Positions 1-9,414 of a DNA stretch of 64,000 bases are shown here, one piece after another. The DNA comes from CALBPI01 sp039033995 (GTDB lineage: Bacteria > Pseudomonadota > Gammaproteobacteria > Steroidobacterales > Woeseiaceae). A program made the translations under genes and the position numbers. Every line of letters begins with the position of its first letter. Within the stretch, counting starts at the first letter, position 1. The notes under the pieces are model-generated. The model saw nothing but the letters and a program-made list of their open reading frames with translations. It did not search any database and was not told the DNA's origin. The stretch is from contig JBCCBP010000010.1 in the NCBI GenBank assembly GCA_039033995.1, positions 31,069 through 95,068 on the forward strand, written 5' to 3'.

Positions 1-1971
1 GCCGATCGTTCGACTCGGCTGCCGGAGTGTATCCGTCTGGTGGTACGGAGCAACGGGGTCAAACACGTCTCTATCCGTGGCATTACGTATTCGCAGATCG
101 ACCGATAGTCCTTCGACGGCTGGCGGTTGCCAGCGTAGTGAAGCAAAGACTTGCAGTGCGCTGCCAACACGATTTCTCAGGTAACTCAGTTGACTGCCGC
201 GGAAGCGCGCTTCTACGGCCGCGGACAACGAAGGTGTGATTCGCCAGTTGGAAAGCCGCAGGTTGGCCATAACACGCGGAGCATATAGTGCGCGCGCTTT
301 GGTCGTATCGTTTTGACTATTCGACCAACTGACGTTGGCGCTCAGGTCGACATAGCGCAGCTCAAAGCGACGGTCGAACTCTATACCGTAGCTTGAGAAA
401 TCGTCTGGCGAGTTCGCATAGCGCGGTCCGGTACCCGGCAAAGCGGCGAGCGGCGTAATCAGATTATTGAACCGGTAGCGATAAACAGAGACATGCCATT
501 CGTTGCCACGAGAATCTGATGCGAGTTGAATCTCGGTCGTGTGAATGTCTTCCTTGATCAGCGTTGATTCTGATGCAGGACGGGCGAAAGCATTTGAATC
601 CTCTGCCCAGTTTGGTACACGACTGGCGGAACCGATCAGGAGTTTAAGATCGAGGTCTTTTCCGAGTTCTTGAATCCAGGCTAGGCGCGGATTCAAAACG
701 CTGCGGGCCTGCGTTTTCTTATCAACGCGCATGCCAATAATCGCGCGACTGTTTTTTGTTAGCCTAATCTGATCTTCAAGGAACACGGAATCGAAACTGC
801 GGCTTTCCTCCGGACGATCGACGACAATGTCGTCGACCAGTGTGGTCGATGTCATTGGTGACTTATCGGAACGGAATAGACCGGCCGTTAACTTGTGGAT
901 GCCAAACGTTTGACTGATATCGGCCTCCAGCGTACGGGTTCTCGTATCCACCAGGCCGGCAGCGACGATACGGACAGGGAAGCCATTCACTGGGAACGTA
1001 CGCGGTGTGTAGAAGTCCGTGCCGGTGGATACTTCATGCACACGGATACGCGCGTCGACACCATTGCGCAAGATGCGCCTCCACTCAATCATCGCAAAGG
1101 CGATATCGTCGTCAAAGCGTGTGTCTGGATCGTTGAAAGATGAGAAGAACGGTGCGATCGGCGAATTGTTGGTGTAGTCCGCGCGGCCGTACTGAACGTT
1201 AAAATCTCCCCAGCTTGCTGTCAGCAGCAGTGTTTCACCATTTTTGCTGAGTAGCTCTTCAGCGATCCCATTGTTGGTTTGCGGTGTGTTGAAGGCCGGA
1301 ACGAATACCGCCTCGGGGCCGTCATCGCGCAATATGCGTAACGATGCGTCGAGCTCAAGGCCATTCCGCCACCGATTGCCATACGCCACGCTTGTCACCT
1401 GACGGCGATGGTCATCCATGCTGGCAAATATCTCCAGTCCACCACGTGCACGACCGCTTTTCGTTACGACATTCAACACGCCCGCCCACGCATTGGCGCC
1501 ATAGGCGGAGGCGCCGGGCCCCCGGATGATTTCGATACGTTCGATTGAGCGAATATCAATCGGTGCGGCATCTGATGATAACCAGGCATCCAACGCGCCA
1601 TCGTTTAGGCGCTGGTCGTTGACCATAAATAGAATTCTGCTATTGAATTCTCCGGGCGATGCGAGGCCGCGTACGCCGATGTAGCTGCGCGGGCCATCGT
1701 CACTGACGTAGAAGCCTGCCTGGGCTGATAACAGTTCACCGATTGTGCGATAGCCAAACGCATCGATCATCTCGGCAGTGATAACGGTCACGTAGGCCGC
1801 CGCGTCCGACAAGGGCTCTTCGTTAAGTGGCAACTCGGAGGTGATATCTAAGGGATCATCGAAGAATAGGTTGTCGAAATTGTCCTCCTGCGCATTGGCG
1901 CCGGCGCTCAATACAAGCAATAGGAGGCCCAACAGATGAATTGCCGTGCTGGAATAATGTGTTGCTTTCAT
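1..1971 (-). CDS. TonB-dependent outer-membrane receptor, C-terminus off the left edge
   Basis: An open frame runs from an ATG at 1971 to the window edge (657 codons, no stop), so the last strands of the barrel are missing. Residues about 8-26 form a signal peptide ending in ANA-QED. A plug domain follows, with the IGVRGL, IERIEIIRGPGASAYGANA and GVLNVVTK motifs typical of TonB-dependent receptors, then beta-barrel sequence rich in alternating aromatic residues. The family imports siderophores, vitamin B12 or oligomers across the outer membrane using TonB energy. No clear TonB box is visible after the signal peptide. The ligand cannot be read from the sequence. The gene diverges from the MOSC gene across about 118 bases. 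Confidence 0.88.
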   Translation of the reverse strand, partial: MKATHYSSTAIHLLGLLLLVLSAGANAQEDNFDNLFFDDPLDITSELPLNEEPLSDAAAYVTVITAEMIDAFGYRTIGELLSAQAGFYVSDDGPRSYIGVRGLASPGEFNSRILFMVNDQRLNDGALDAWLSSDAAPIDIRSIERIEIIRGPGASAYGANAWAGVLNVVTKSGRARGGLEIFASMDDHRRQVTSVAYGNRWRNGLELDASLRILRDDGPEAVFVPAFNTPQTNNGIAEELLSKNGETLLLTASWGDFNVQYGRADYTNNSPIAPFFSSFNDPDTRFDDDIAFAMIEWRRILRNGVDARIRVHEVSTGTDFYTPRTFPVNGFPVRIVAAGLVDTRTRTLEADISQTFGIHKLTAGLFRSDKSPMTSTTLVDDIVVDRPEESRSFDSVFLEDQIRLTKNSRAIIGMRVDKKTQARSVLNPRLAWIQELGKDLDLKLLIGSASRVPNWAEDSNAFARPASESTLIKEDIHTTEIQLASDSRGNEWHVSVYRYRFNNLITPLAALPGTGPRYANSPDDFSSYGIEFDRRFELRYVDLSANVSWSNSQNDTTKARALYAPRVMANLRLSNWRITPSLSAAVEARFRGSQLSYLRNRVGSALQVFASLRWQPPAVEGLSVDLRIRNATDRDVFDPVAPYHQTDTLRQPSRTIG

Positions 1972-2089
1972 CAAACGCGAGTCCGTTTCAAGTTATACGC
2001 GGTGCATGGTGCGCGAACGCACCCGCAACAGTGGGTTTAGCGTCCAACAGCGGCTATGCTTGAGGTGATATGGGCTATTGGAGCAGCTG

Positions 2090-2908
2090 ATGAGCGACAC
2101 ACGGATTCACTCTCTGGTGAGCTATCCCGTTAAGTCGATGTGCGGTAACAATCTCACCAGCGCGAGCATCGATGCTCGCGGAATAACCGGCGATCGACGC
2201 TGGATGGTCATTCGTCCCGATGGTCGGTTCATCACAGGTCGGCAACTGCCTGCGCTGACACAAATCAGCGTTGTGAGCGACGCAGGCGGCATTCAGCTAC
2301 ACGATGGTCTTGATGAAATCATGGTAGCCGTGCCTTCGGAGTCGGCCCGCGACGTTAAGGCGACGGTATGGGCGGATCAGCTCACGGTCAGTGATGCAGG
2401 GGATGCGGTAGCCAACTGGTTGTCCGCACGTCTGGATATGTCGGTGCGCCTGGTCTACCAGCATGATCACCAGAAACGTCTGCTGCCGGTCGACAAACGT
2501 GTGATCGGCGAGGACGAAGTCAGTTTCGCCGATGGCTACCCATTGCTGCTGATTGGCACAGCATCATTGGCCGATCTGAATGCACGACTACAGACACCGG
2601 TGACGATGGCCCATTTCCGCCCGAATATTGTTGTGGAAACGGACACGCCCTATGAGGAGGATCTTTGGCACAGCGTTACCACAGTAGAAGGATTTTCCTT
2701 ACGCATCGCTTCGCCCTGTAGCCGCTGTATTTTTACGACCGTCGACCCGGCAACCGGCACACGGCACCCGGATCGCGAGCCACTTACGACGCTGCGACAA
2801 TACCGCCAGGAGTCGGCTACCCAGAAAATCATGTTTGGCGTCAACGTCATTCCCGATGGAACCGGGGTTCTGGGCCTACAGCAGCGTTTGCAGGTGTCGG
2901 TCAGCTAG
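2090..2908 (+). CDS. MOSC domain protein, YcbX/mARC-like
   Basis: A 272-residue protein. The ATG at 2090 is chosen because GGAG lies six bases upstream; a TTG at 2078 is in frame but has no such site. The N-terminal half has the MOSC_N features YPVKS and DRRWMV, and the C-terminal MOSC core has FRPNIVVE and PCSRCIFTTVDP with cysteines at 210 and 213. In mARC and YcbX proteins a cysteine of this motif coordinates the molybdenum cofactor; they reduce N-hydroxylated compounds. That activity is inferred from the family. It ends in an 8-base convergent overlap with the RND pump gene. Confidence 0.85.
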   Translation: MSDTRIHSLVSYPVKSMCGNNLTSASIDARGITGDRRWMVIRPDGRFITGRQLPALTQISVVSDAGGIQLHDGLDEIMVAVPSESARDVKATVWADQLTVSDAGDAVANWLSARLDMSVRLVYQHDHQKRLLPVDKRVIGEDEVSFADGYPLLLIGTASLADLNARLQTPVTMAHFRPNIVVETDTPYEEDLWHSVTTVEGFSLRIASPCSRCIFTTVDPATGTRHPDREPLTTLRQYRQESATQKIMFGVNVIPDGTGVLGLQQRLQVSVS

Positions 2909-5900
2909 CGCGCGGGCTGCGACCGCGCATAAATAGCCGGTACAGCGTCGGGATTACAAACAAGGTCAAAGCGGACGCCACCAGTAGCCCTGAGACAATG
3001 CTAGTCGCGACGGGCCCCCATAGCAGTGACTTGCCTCCGAGCCCGACAGCCAGCGAGAACAAGCCAGCAATCGTTGTTGATGTCGTCATCAGGATCGGGA
3101 TGACACGGCGTCTTGCGGCGTAAATCGTTGCATGCAGCGGTCGAATGCCAGCCGCCACGCGTGTATTGGCCGCATCGATCAGGACGATCGCCGCATTGAC
3201 GGCGATACCAGTCAACGCCACAGTGCCGTAGATGGTATAGAGACTCAACGGGTTGTTGGTGATCGCGAGCCCAAAAATAACTCCGGTGATCGACATTGGG
3301 ATCGTCAGCAATATCAATAGTGGCTGAAAATAGCTTCGGAATTGGGTCGCCAACAGAAGATAGATCAACCCGACGCCAAGCAGAGAGAGCGGCAAGAAGG
3401 CATCAAGACTCTCCTGAATATCGTCAAGCGCGCCGGTGAAGTCCAACTCAATTTGCGGATACTCAGCCGCGATTTCGGCCCAGCCGTCTCGAATGAGCTG
3501 ATTGGCTGCGACGGTATCTGTTGTATTGGGATCAAGCTCACCGGTCACCTGAATAACACGTCGGAAATTGTAGTGCTGTATCACCCCGCGTCCACGACTG
3601 ATTGCAGTGCCGACAAGCGGGCGCAGTGACGTTATGCTGCCGTCCGGCAGAGCAATGGGATCATCCAGTACCGCCTCGATTCTGTCGAGCGCACCTGGCT
3701 CGGCACGAACCCGGAGCTCTACTTTCTCACCGCCTGAGCGCAACGTCGAAACAATCTCGCCGTCGGTATGCAGGCGTAGCAAGCGCGCGACGTTGGCCGG
3801 TGTCAAGCCGAATGCACGAATCTGGGACTCCTGGAGGTCGAGAACCAACTGTCGTCGTCCGGCGACTTCATTGTCTCGCACGTCGCGCGCGCCGGGGATG
3901 TTCCTGACAATGTCCTGAACCCGGTCGGCGGCTTCAGAAATGATGGCGAAATCGTCTCCCCGTACCTTCACTTTGATTGGCGGTTCACGCGGCGGTCCGC
4001 CCGACAATTCGAGAAATGTAATCTCCGCGGAGGTAGGCAGATCGGCGAGCGCCTCCCGTGTGGCGTCAACCACCTCACTCACACTGCGTTGGCCACTACG
4101 CCGTGGATTAAGCGACACTTGAATCTGCGCGTATTGCTCGCCGATCAATGCTTCTGTTTCCGTAAATTTGAGGCCTGCCTGCACGGTCACGGCGCGCGTT
4201 TCCTCGTCGGTCAAAACTGTCTGCAGGCGCGCCTCGACGGCCTCAGCCGCGGCCAGCGTATCTTCGATACGGGAGTCCGCTGGCATTTGGAAATGGACGT
4301 AAAACAGGCGGATTGGATCGAATGTAAAAAACTCATTGCGGATAGCGCCACTACCCGCCAATACGATTGCCAGCAACACGATCGATGCACCACTAATACA
4401 GGAGCGAATCGGGCGTCGAATGACCCAGGCGAGCGCCTGGCCGTACTTGAGGCGTACCTTGCGAGTGATGCGTTCGCGCACCTGTTGCACGCGACCCGTG
4501 GATACGGCGCGACCACCGAGCGAGACGACGTGGGCAGGGAGAATCCAGAACGCTTCGACCAGGCTCACCAGTAAGCCGACGGTGACAACAAACGGAATAA
4601 CGAACATGAATTTCCCGACAATGCCAGGTAGCAGCATGAGCGGGAGAAAGGCGCTGACCGTGGTGAGTACGGCTGCGGTTACCGGTGTTCCAACCTCGCG
4701 CAACGCACCGAGAGCGGCATCGAGAGGTGGTTCATTGTGCTGCAAACGATAGTAGATCGCCTCAACCACCACTACGGCGTCGTCGACCAGCATGCCGAGC
4801 ACGATCACGATGCCCAGCAAGACCGAGACATTCATTGTGTTGCCCGTGATATCGAGTGCCCAGATTGTGCCTGTGATAGAAAAGATGATGCCAAGCGTCA
4901 CCATGGCGGCAATACGAATGCCAAGAAACGCCCAACAGACCACCAGAACCAGAAAGAGCCCAATCAGCGAGTTCCGTTCCATGACCCGCAACGCGCTGCG
5001 GGTTTGCACGGTTTGATCATCCGCCACAAGCACGTTTAGGCCGAGTGGCTCAAGCAGTGCATTGCTCTCGGCAGCGTAGTCGCTGACCACACCGATCAAA
5101 TCCAGCGTATTCGTATAGGCCACCTTGGTCACGGCGAGGGCCACAGCCGGCCTTTGGTCAAACCGCACTAACTGCGCCGGATCCTCTCGAGCTTGTTCAA
5201 CGCGGGCGACATCTCCGAGCAGCACGCTCTCGTTGCTTTGCGCCGCGCCAATCTCAAGTTGCGCGAGTCTGTCCGGCGATTCTGTCAGCTCTTCAACGCG
5301 CACAAGCCAGGCGCCATCACCCACATCGACGGAGCCCGCCGACGTATTGCGGAAACTGTCGCGTAGCGTATCTGCGATATCACTGGCGCGAACGCCGCGA
5401 TTAGCTGCCGCATCGGGATCAAACAAGACATGCAATTCTGGTTTATGCAATCCGAATGCGGTCACGCGGTCGACGCCCGGCAAGCGCTCGAGATCGAGTT
5501 GTATCCGTCTGGCATTGCGGCGCAAGGACTCGTCGTCCGCTTGTCCTGCCACTACGACCAGAGCGGTTGGAAAGCCCGACGATGTATTCAGCTCGATGAC
5601 TTCGGGGTCGTTAGCGTCGTCGGGTAATTCATCATTGAATTTGGCTTGTATCTCGCGACGCAAATCTGTGATGCGTTTGTCGGCGGTGCGTTCATCGAGG
5701 TCGGCCAGACGAACCAGAATATTCGATAGCCCTTCGCTGGATTGGCTGCTAACGAATTTCAAGTTCTGAACGCTACGAATGCCGTCCTCCAAAGGGCCGG
5801 TAACGAGCTCTTCCATGTCTTCCGCCGAAGCGCCCGGCATCGTGGTGGTGACCTGCACCCAGTTGAAGCTGATCTCCGGGTCTTGTTCGCGAGGCATTGA

Positions 5901-5990
5901 CAGGAATGACAGCGAACCCATCAAAACGATAACGAGAAACAGAATGTTGACCAACGGATGGTTGGTCAGCATGCGTTGGAATAGACTCAC
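2901..5990 (-). CDS. RND efflux pump permease (HAE/AcrB-like)
   Basis: A 1029-residue protein of full RND length with a TM helix at about 13-33, two large periplasmic loops and two six-helix bundles. TM4 carries the paired Asp of the proton relay (GMLVDDAVVV). The TM10 position that holds a Lys in AcrB reads GIAVNAAIVLID here, so the relay resembles non-AcrB members of the superfamily. The start is GTG at 5990 and overlaps the adaptor stop (GTGA), showing translational coupling to the adaptor. It should form a tripartite exporter with that adaptor and an unlinked TolC-like channel. Substrate unknown. Confidence 0.92.
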   Translation of the reverse strand: MSLFQRMLTNHPLVNILFLVIVLMGSLSFLSMPREQDPEISFNWVQVTTTMPGASAEDMEELVTGPLEDGIRSVQNLKFVSSQSSEGLSNILVRLADLDERTADKRITDLRREIQAKFNDELPDDANDPEVIELNTSSGFPTALVVVAGQADDESLRRNARRIQLDLERLPGVDRVTAFGLHKPELHVLFDPDAAANRGVRASDIADTLRDSFRNTSAGSVDVGDGAWLVRVEELTESPDRLAQLEIGAAQSNESVLLGDVARVEQAREDPAQLVRFDQRPAVALAVTKVAYTNTLDLIGVVSDYAAESNALLEPLGLNVLVADDQTVQTRSALRVMERNSLIGLFLVLVVCWAFLGIRIAAMVTLGIIFSITGTIWALDITGNTMNVSVLLGIVIVLGMLVDDAVVVVEAIYYRLQHNEPPLDAALGALREVGTPVTAAVLTTVSAFLPLMLLPGIVGKFMFVIPFVVTVGLLVSLVEAFWILPAHVVSLGGRAVSTGRVQQVRERITRKVRLKYGQALAWVIRRPIRSCISGASIVLLAIVLAGSGAIRNEFFTFDPIRLFYVHFQMPADSRIEDTLAAAEAVEARLQTVLTDEETRAVTVQAGLKFTETEALIGEQYAQIQVSLNPRRSGQRSVSEVVDATREALADLPTSAEITFLELSGGPPREPPIKVKVRGDDFAIISEAADRVQDIVRNIPGARDVRDNEVAGRRQLVLDLQESQIRAFGLTPANVARLLRLHTDGEIVSTLRSGGEKVELRVRAEPGALDRIEAVLDDPIALPDGSITSLRPLVGTAISRGRGVIQHYNFRRVIQVTGELDPNTTDTVAANQLIRDGWAEIAAEYPQIELDFTGALDDIQESLDAFLPLSLLGVGLIYLLLATQFRSYFQPLLILLTIPMSITGVIFGLAITNNPLSLYTIYGTVALTGIAVNAAIVLIDAANTRVAAGIRPLHATIYAARRRVIPILMTTSTTIAGLFSLAVGLGGKSLLWGPVATSIVSGLLVASALTLFVIPTLYRLFMRGRSPRAS

Positions 5991-7015
5991 GGCGTTGTTC
6001 GCCGAATCAGATCACCGTCTTGTAACCGTTCCCGACCGCGGTCGATGATCAGTTGGTCTTTGTCGTCGGTCCACCGCGCAGGACGACCTTCCTCTGCATC
6101 GGGCAGGACGATGAAGCGTGCGATTTCACCCGACGCGACAAAAACACCCAACTGCCCGTTGCGCCGCTGCACATAGGGCACCGGCACGAACTCTGCCGGG
6201 CTTTGCCAGCGAAGCCGCCCCGGCTGCCCGGCGATAGCGCTGTCTGCAGTGAACAAAAGTCGCACTTCCTGTTGACGCGTTTGATTGTCCATTGCAGCGG
6301 CTACTCGAGCGACTTCGACCGGTAGCGTCCGCCCCGGATAGTGAAATGTCGCATTTTCGGTATCGCGCAGAGCCTGCAAGGCCGCACCGCTGCTGCGCGC
6401 CGATACTTCTATGGCGTTGGTTTGAACCACGCGAACGGCAGGCGCGCCGATGGTCAGTAACGCGCCAAGCTGGGCGGGCCGAGCCGTCACGGAGCCATTA
6501 AATGGGGCGACGATGCGCGTGTCTTCAAGTGAGGCCTGCGCAATGTCGACATTCACGCGGTTGTTGGCGCGTTGCGCTTTCAACATGGCGAGTTGCGCAC
6601 GCAGTTCAGCGAGTGAGTCGGCCGAGACGTAGGCGTCCTCAGCAAGGGATTCGCTGCGCGCCAGCCGTGATGTCGCGAGCTCAATTTCTGCATCGGTTCT
6701 CGCCAGTTCCGCTTTGGCGGCGGCGAGTTGTAGCCGAAAGTCTCTTGGGTCCAGCGAGATAAGTAAGTCGCCCTCATTGACGTTATCACCGACGTCGGCA
6801 TGTATTTCAATGACACGAGCGGCGACCTGGGCCGCCAGATCACTCTCATTGGCACTCGTCGCCACTGCAGCGGTTTCGTAATTGACGGCGATCAGCATGT
6901 CGGCGGCCGTTTTCGCGGTCACGGGCAGGATTTCCTGTGCGTCCCCAGCGGCGGCAAGACTTATTAATGTCACGCCGAGCGACAGTGTGAATGAGAGGTG
7001 ACGGATTCGCTGCAT
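5987..7015 (-). CDS. RND periplasmic adaptor (membrane fusion protein)
   Basis: The ATG at 7015 gives 342 residues and an N-terminal signal peptide (about 1-24, ending SLAAAGDAQ). Longer in-frame starts only add sequence that overlaps the upstream SDR gene. A biotinyl-lipoyl-like half motif (VIEIHADVGDNVNEGDLLI), an alpha-helical hairpin rich in Ala, Glu and Arg, and the second half motif (TRIVAPFNGSV) follow in the order usual for HlyD/AcrA-type adaptors. There is no lipobox cysteine, so it is probably a soluble or weakly anchored periplasmic protein. Its ATG shares a base with the SDR stop (TGATG), and its stop overlaps the pump start. Confidence 0.9.
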   Translation of the reverse strand: MQRIRHLSFTLSLGVTLISLAAAGDAQEILPVTAKTAADMLIAVNYETAAVATSANESDLAAQVAARVIEIHADVGDNVNEGDLLISLDPRDFRLQLAAAKAELARTDAEIELATSRLARSESLAEDAYVSADSLAELRAQLAMLKAQRANNRVNVDIAQASLEDTRIVAPFNGSVTARPAQLGALLTIGAPAVRVVQTNAIEVSARSSGAALQALRDTENATFHYPGRTLPVEVARVAAAMDNQTRQQEVRLLFTADSAIAGQPGRLRWQSPAEFVPVPYVQRRNGQLGVFVASGEIARFIVLPDAEEGRPARWTDDKDQLIIDRGRERLQDGDLIRRTTP

Positions 7016-7935
7016 CAGAGGAATTTCTTCAGGAAGCCCAACAAGGTTTCTGCGCTCTCGGAGCGCGTACGCGTGAAACCGTAAGCATGCACTGAGCGCG
7101 CTTTTCGATCCAGCCATATTGAGTCGCCAGTTGACGCTGGTCGGGAGGCTGCTAACCAAACGATGGTATCCGCGCCCTGCGTCGCGTTGCGCAGGATGGG
7201 CGCCAGCAATTTACGGAAAGTCGGCAGGGATTGTTTAACGCCTGCGGTATCGACCCAACCGGGATGCATCACATAGAACGTGGCGGTGGTATCCGTTTGC
7301 GACTGCCAATGCTCTGTCAACACGACCTGTGCTCGCTTCTGAATGGCGTAGGCTTGCGTACCGTCATGTGCTGTCGCGTCATCACTTGCGAGCGCGGCGG
7401 TAACCAATGGCGCCATATACATGCCGCCGGAGGCGACCGTGATCACCGCAGCGTCGCTGCTAAGACCGTTTTGTTGCAGTGCTTCGGTCAAGACATATTG
7501 ATTCAGCAAATTGGTGGCGAATTGTGTATCGACGCCATCCGCGTTGGTGCTGAATTCGTGCAACATGACGCCCACGTTGTTAACGAGCACATCGATAGAC
7601 TCGCCATCGTCTATCAACGATTGCGCCAGCGCGCGCACCGCACTGGTGTCAGATAAGTCGCAAACGCGCGTCTGGATGGGTGTCGCTATGCTGTCTTGCA
7701 ACTGCGCGAGCTTCTCAGGGTTGCGAGCCACAGCAATGACATTGGCACCGGCCACGGCCGTGTCTCGCGCCACGGCGGCGCCGATGCCGCCGCTTGCGCC
7801 AGTAATCAGAATGGTCTTGCCAGACAGATCGAAACTGCCATTGCGCCAGAAGAGTCGTCGCGCAAAAAATCCGATCGCGCTGAAACTGACTCCAAAGCGT
7901 GCGTAAAACAGAAGGATGCCTAAAATGACGCGCAT
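7015..7935 (-). CDS. Short-chain dehydrogenase/reductase, DHRS12-like
   Basis: A 306-residue protein with an N-terminal hydrophobic segment (about 3-24) before a classical SDR Rossmann fold. The cofactor motif is TGASGGIG, followed by NNVG, a catalytic Ser in TVASGG and the YxxxK pair in YAIQK. The extended length and membrane-proximal N-terminus resemble the DHRS12 group, whose substrates are poorly known. AGGA lies upstream of the ATG at 7935. The stop codon overlaps the start of the RND adaptor, so reductase and pump are made together. This suggests, without proving, that the enzyme modifies a lipid or xenobiotic handled by the pump. Confidence 0.85.
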   Translation of the reverse strand: MRVILGILLFYARFGVSFSAIGFFARRLFWRNGSFDLSGKTILITGASGGIGAAVARDTAVAGANVIAVARNPEKLAQLQDSIATPIQTRVCDLSDTSAVRALAQSLIDDGESIDVLVNNVGVMLHEFSTNADGVDTQFATNLLNQYVLTEALQQNGLSSDAAVITVASGGMYMAPLVTAALASDDATAHDGTQAYAIQKRAQVVLTEHWQSQTDTTATFYVMHPGWVDTAGVKQSLPTFRKLLAPILRNATQGADTIVWLAASRPASTGDSIWLDRKARSVHAYGFTRTRSESAETLLGFLKKFL

Positions 7936-7974
7936 GATGAGTCCTGTGTTGGGAAAGAGGTGTCTGGGACGGGC

Positions 7975-8973
7975 TTAGTCACCTGACGGAGTTCGGTCGG
8001 TAGTCACATCTGGACGCAAGGCCTCGTATTCCTCAATGGCTATGGCTGCTCGTTCATAACCGACCTCGATGACCTCATCCGCGCGGTCAAACTCCCAGAA
8101 TTGGCACAGATCGCGAGGCAGCGAAATCACCATGTCGGGTTTGTACGCGGCTAGCTTCAGCCGCGCGATCCCGTTCTGCATGATTTCGATCGTTTGCGTA
8201 CTCATATGCAAAAAGCCCGGTTGATTGGCTGGCGCCTCGTCGATGTCTTCGCCATTGTCTTTGCCAGGCTTGAGGCGCTCAACGAAATCGCCGATGGCTT
8301 TTCGGTACTTGCCGGTCGCTTTTGCCGGTTCGCTGTCATTGTCCGATTCTTTGCGAGGCGCGGGTGCAGCGCTCGGCGCCTGGGTTGCCAACGGCTGACG
8401 CTCGCGCTTGGCATTCAGGTCTACCGCAATGGTCAGATTCGCGCCATGATTCAATGTCGGTGCGATCGGAATCGGGTTGACAAGACCACCGTCGGCGAGC
8501 AGACGTTGTTGCAATCTGACGGGCGACATCAGCGTCGGAATTGCGGTGGACGCTCGGATAGCGGTGAACAGTGAACCTCGACATAGCCAAACTTCCGACT
8601 GTTCGACCATGTCGGTGGCGACCGCACAGAAACCAATGGGCAACTTTTCAATATCCTGATCACCGATCAGTTCGCAAATCGCGTCGATGACGCGGTCACC
8701 CTTGATGATGGCGCCACGGCGAAACGAAAAATCGAGTAGTTTCAGCATATCGCCGCGCGTCAAGTCTCGCGCCCATTCTTCATAAAGGTCGAGCTTGCCA
8801 GCGGCGAAAATGCCGCCGATCAAAGCACCAATCGATGTGCCGGCGATATAGCCGGGATCATAGCCCGACTCCAGCAGCCGCCGAATGACGCCAATATGCG
8901 CGAGTCCCCTCGCGCCGCCGCTACCGAGCGCCAGAGAGATCGTTTTGGTCGTTTGTTTCGTTTCCATCGCCAT
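7975..8973 (-). CDS. Patatin-like phospholipase, RssA-like
   Basis: A 332-residue protein with the patatin oxyanion motif GSGGARG (about 17-23), the nucleophile elbow GTSIG (Ser47) and the catalytic Asp in ADGGLVNP, so the Ser-Asp dyad is intact. There is no signal peptide. A low-complexity, charged linker (about 200-245, rich in Ala, Pro, Lys, Asp) interrupts the C-terminal part. RssA-like patatins are predicted cytoplasmic or membrane-associated acyl hydrolases. It precedes the SDR-RND genes by 39 bases and may be co-transcribed with them. Start ATG 8973; an ATG at 8967 is equally possible, and neither has a strong ribosome site. Confidence 0.88.
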   Translation of the reverse strand: MAMETKQTTKTISLALGSGGARGLAHIGVIRRLLESGYDPGYIAGTSIGALIGGIFAAGKLDLYEEWARDLTRGDMLKLLDFSFRRGAIIKGDRVIDAICELIGDQDIEKLPIGFCAVATDMVEQSEVWLCRGSLFTAIRASTAIPTLMSPVRLQQRLLADGGLVNPIPIAPTLNHGANLTIAVDLNAKRERQPLATQAPSAAPAPRKESDNDSEPAKATGKYRKAIGDFVERLKPGKDNGEDIDEAPANQPGFLHMSTQTIEIMQNGIARLKLAAYKPDMVISLPRDLCQFWEFDRADEVIEVGYERAAIAIEEYEALRPDVTTDRTPSGD

Positions 8974-9030
8974 TATTTTACGTGAGCCGATGGTCGGATG
9001 CGTACGGATTGGCCCTCAATCCACCAACAG

Positions 9031-9078
9031 TGTCCGCAGAAGTGTCCGGTTGGCGATGACGCGGACAGTTGTGTCCGC
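9031..9078 (+). promoter_or_regulatory. Enhancer-like TGTCCG array for the sigma-54 promoter
   Basis: Four copies of TGTCCG or its complement lie in 48 bases: TGTCCGC at 9031, TGTCCGG at 9043, and the perfect dyad GCGGACA-GTTG-TGTCCGC at 9061-9078. They sit roughly 65-125 bases upstream of the -24 element, where NtrC-type activators usually bind. The operon encodes such an activator, so this is the best candidate for its binding site. Seen directly as sequence; the protein that binds is inferred. Confidence 0.7.
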
Positions 9079-9141
9079 AATGCGGATGTGACCCTGGACG
9101 AAAAAGGTATTTAAAACAATGAGATAAAAAAGTTTAGAAGT

Positions 9142-9157
9142 TGGCACGCCGCTTGCT
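9142..9157 (+). promoter_or_regulatory. Sigma-54 (RpoN) promoter
   Basis: TGGCAC, five bases, TTGCT: an exact match to the -24/-12 consensus TGGCAC-N5-TTGCW. It lies 31 bases before the ATG of the 74-residue protein and downstream of the TGTCCG array. It should place transcription initiation near 9168, driving the peptide, the ABC exporter and the regulator genes. Confidence 0.85.
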
Positions 9158-9188
9158 TTATTGCCTATGAGACTGTTGGAGTAGTGCT

Positions 9189-9413
9189 ATGAAACTGCAA
9201 ATGAACATTCGCATACTGGCTTTCGCATTCGGCGTTGCGCTGATCACTTTCGAAGTCGCGATGGTAACCCTACTGACCAATACGGCCTGGGTACCGGCGG
9301 TTTCAACAGGCGACAGTGGCATGATCATTCAGCCCGCGTTGACGGGCACTGCTGGATTGCTCGACTTGCTGAACGCGCCTACGGGTTGTGAACAAACCCT
9401 GTGGAGCATTTGA
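9189..9413 (+). CDS. Small membrane or exported peptide (74 residues), first gene of the sigma-54 operon
   Basis: The ATG at 9189 has GGAG seven bases upstream and follows the sigma-54 promoter directly, so translation is likely. The product has one hydrophobic stretch (about 8-30) and a roughly 40-residue tail containing a single Cys near the end (TGCEQTLWSI). No known family was recognised. Its stop lies one base before the start of the ABC-exporter adaptor. It could be a signal-anchored small protein that modulates the exporter or the kinase, or an exported substrate; neither role can be shown from the sequence. Confidence 0.6.
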   Translation: MKLQMNIRILAFAFGVALITFEVAMVTLLTNTAWVPAVSTGDSGMIIQPALTGTAGLLDLLNAPTGCEQTLWSI

Positions 9414-9414
9414 G

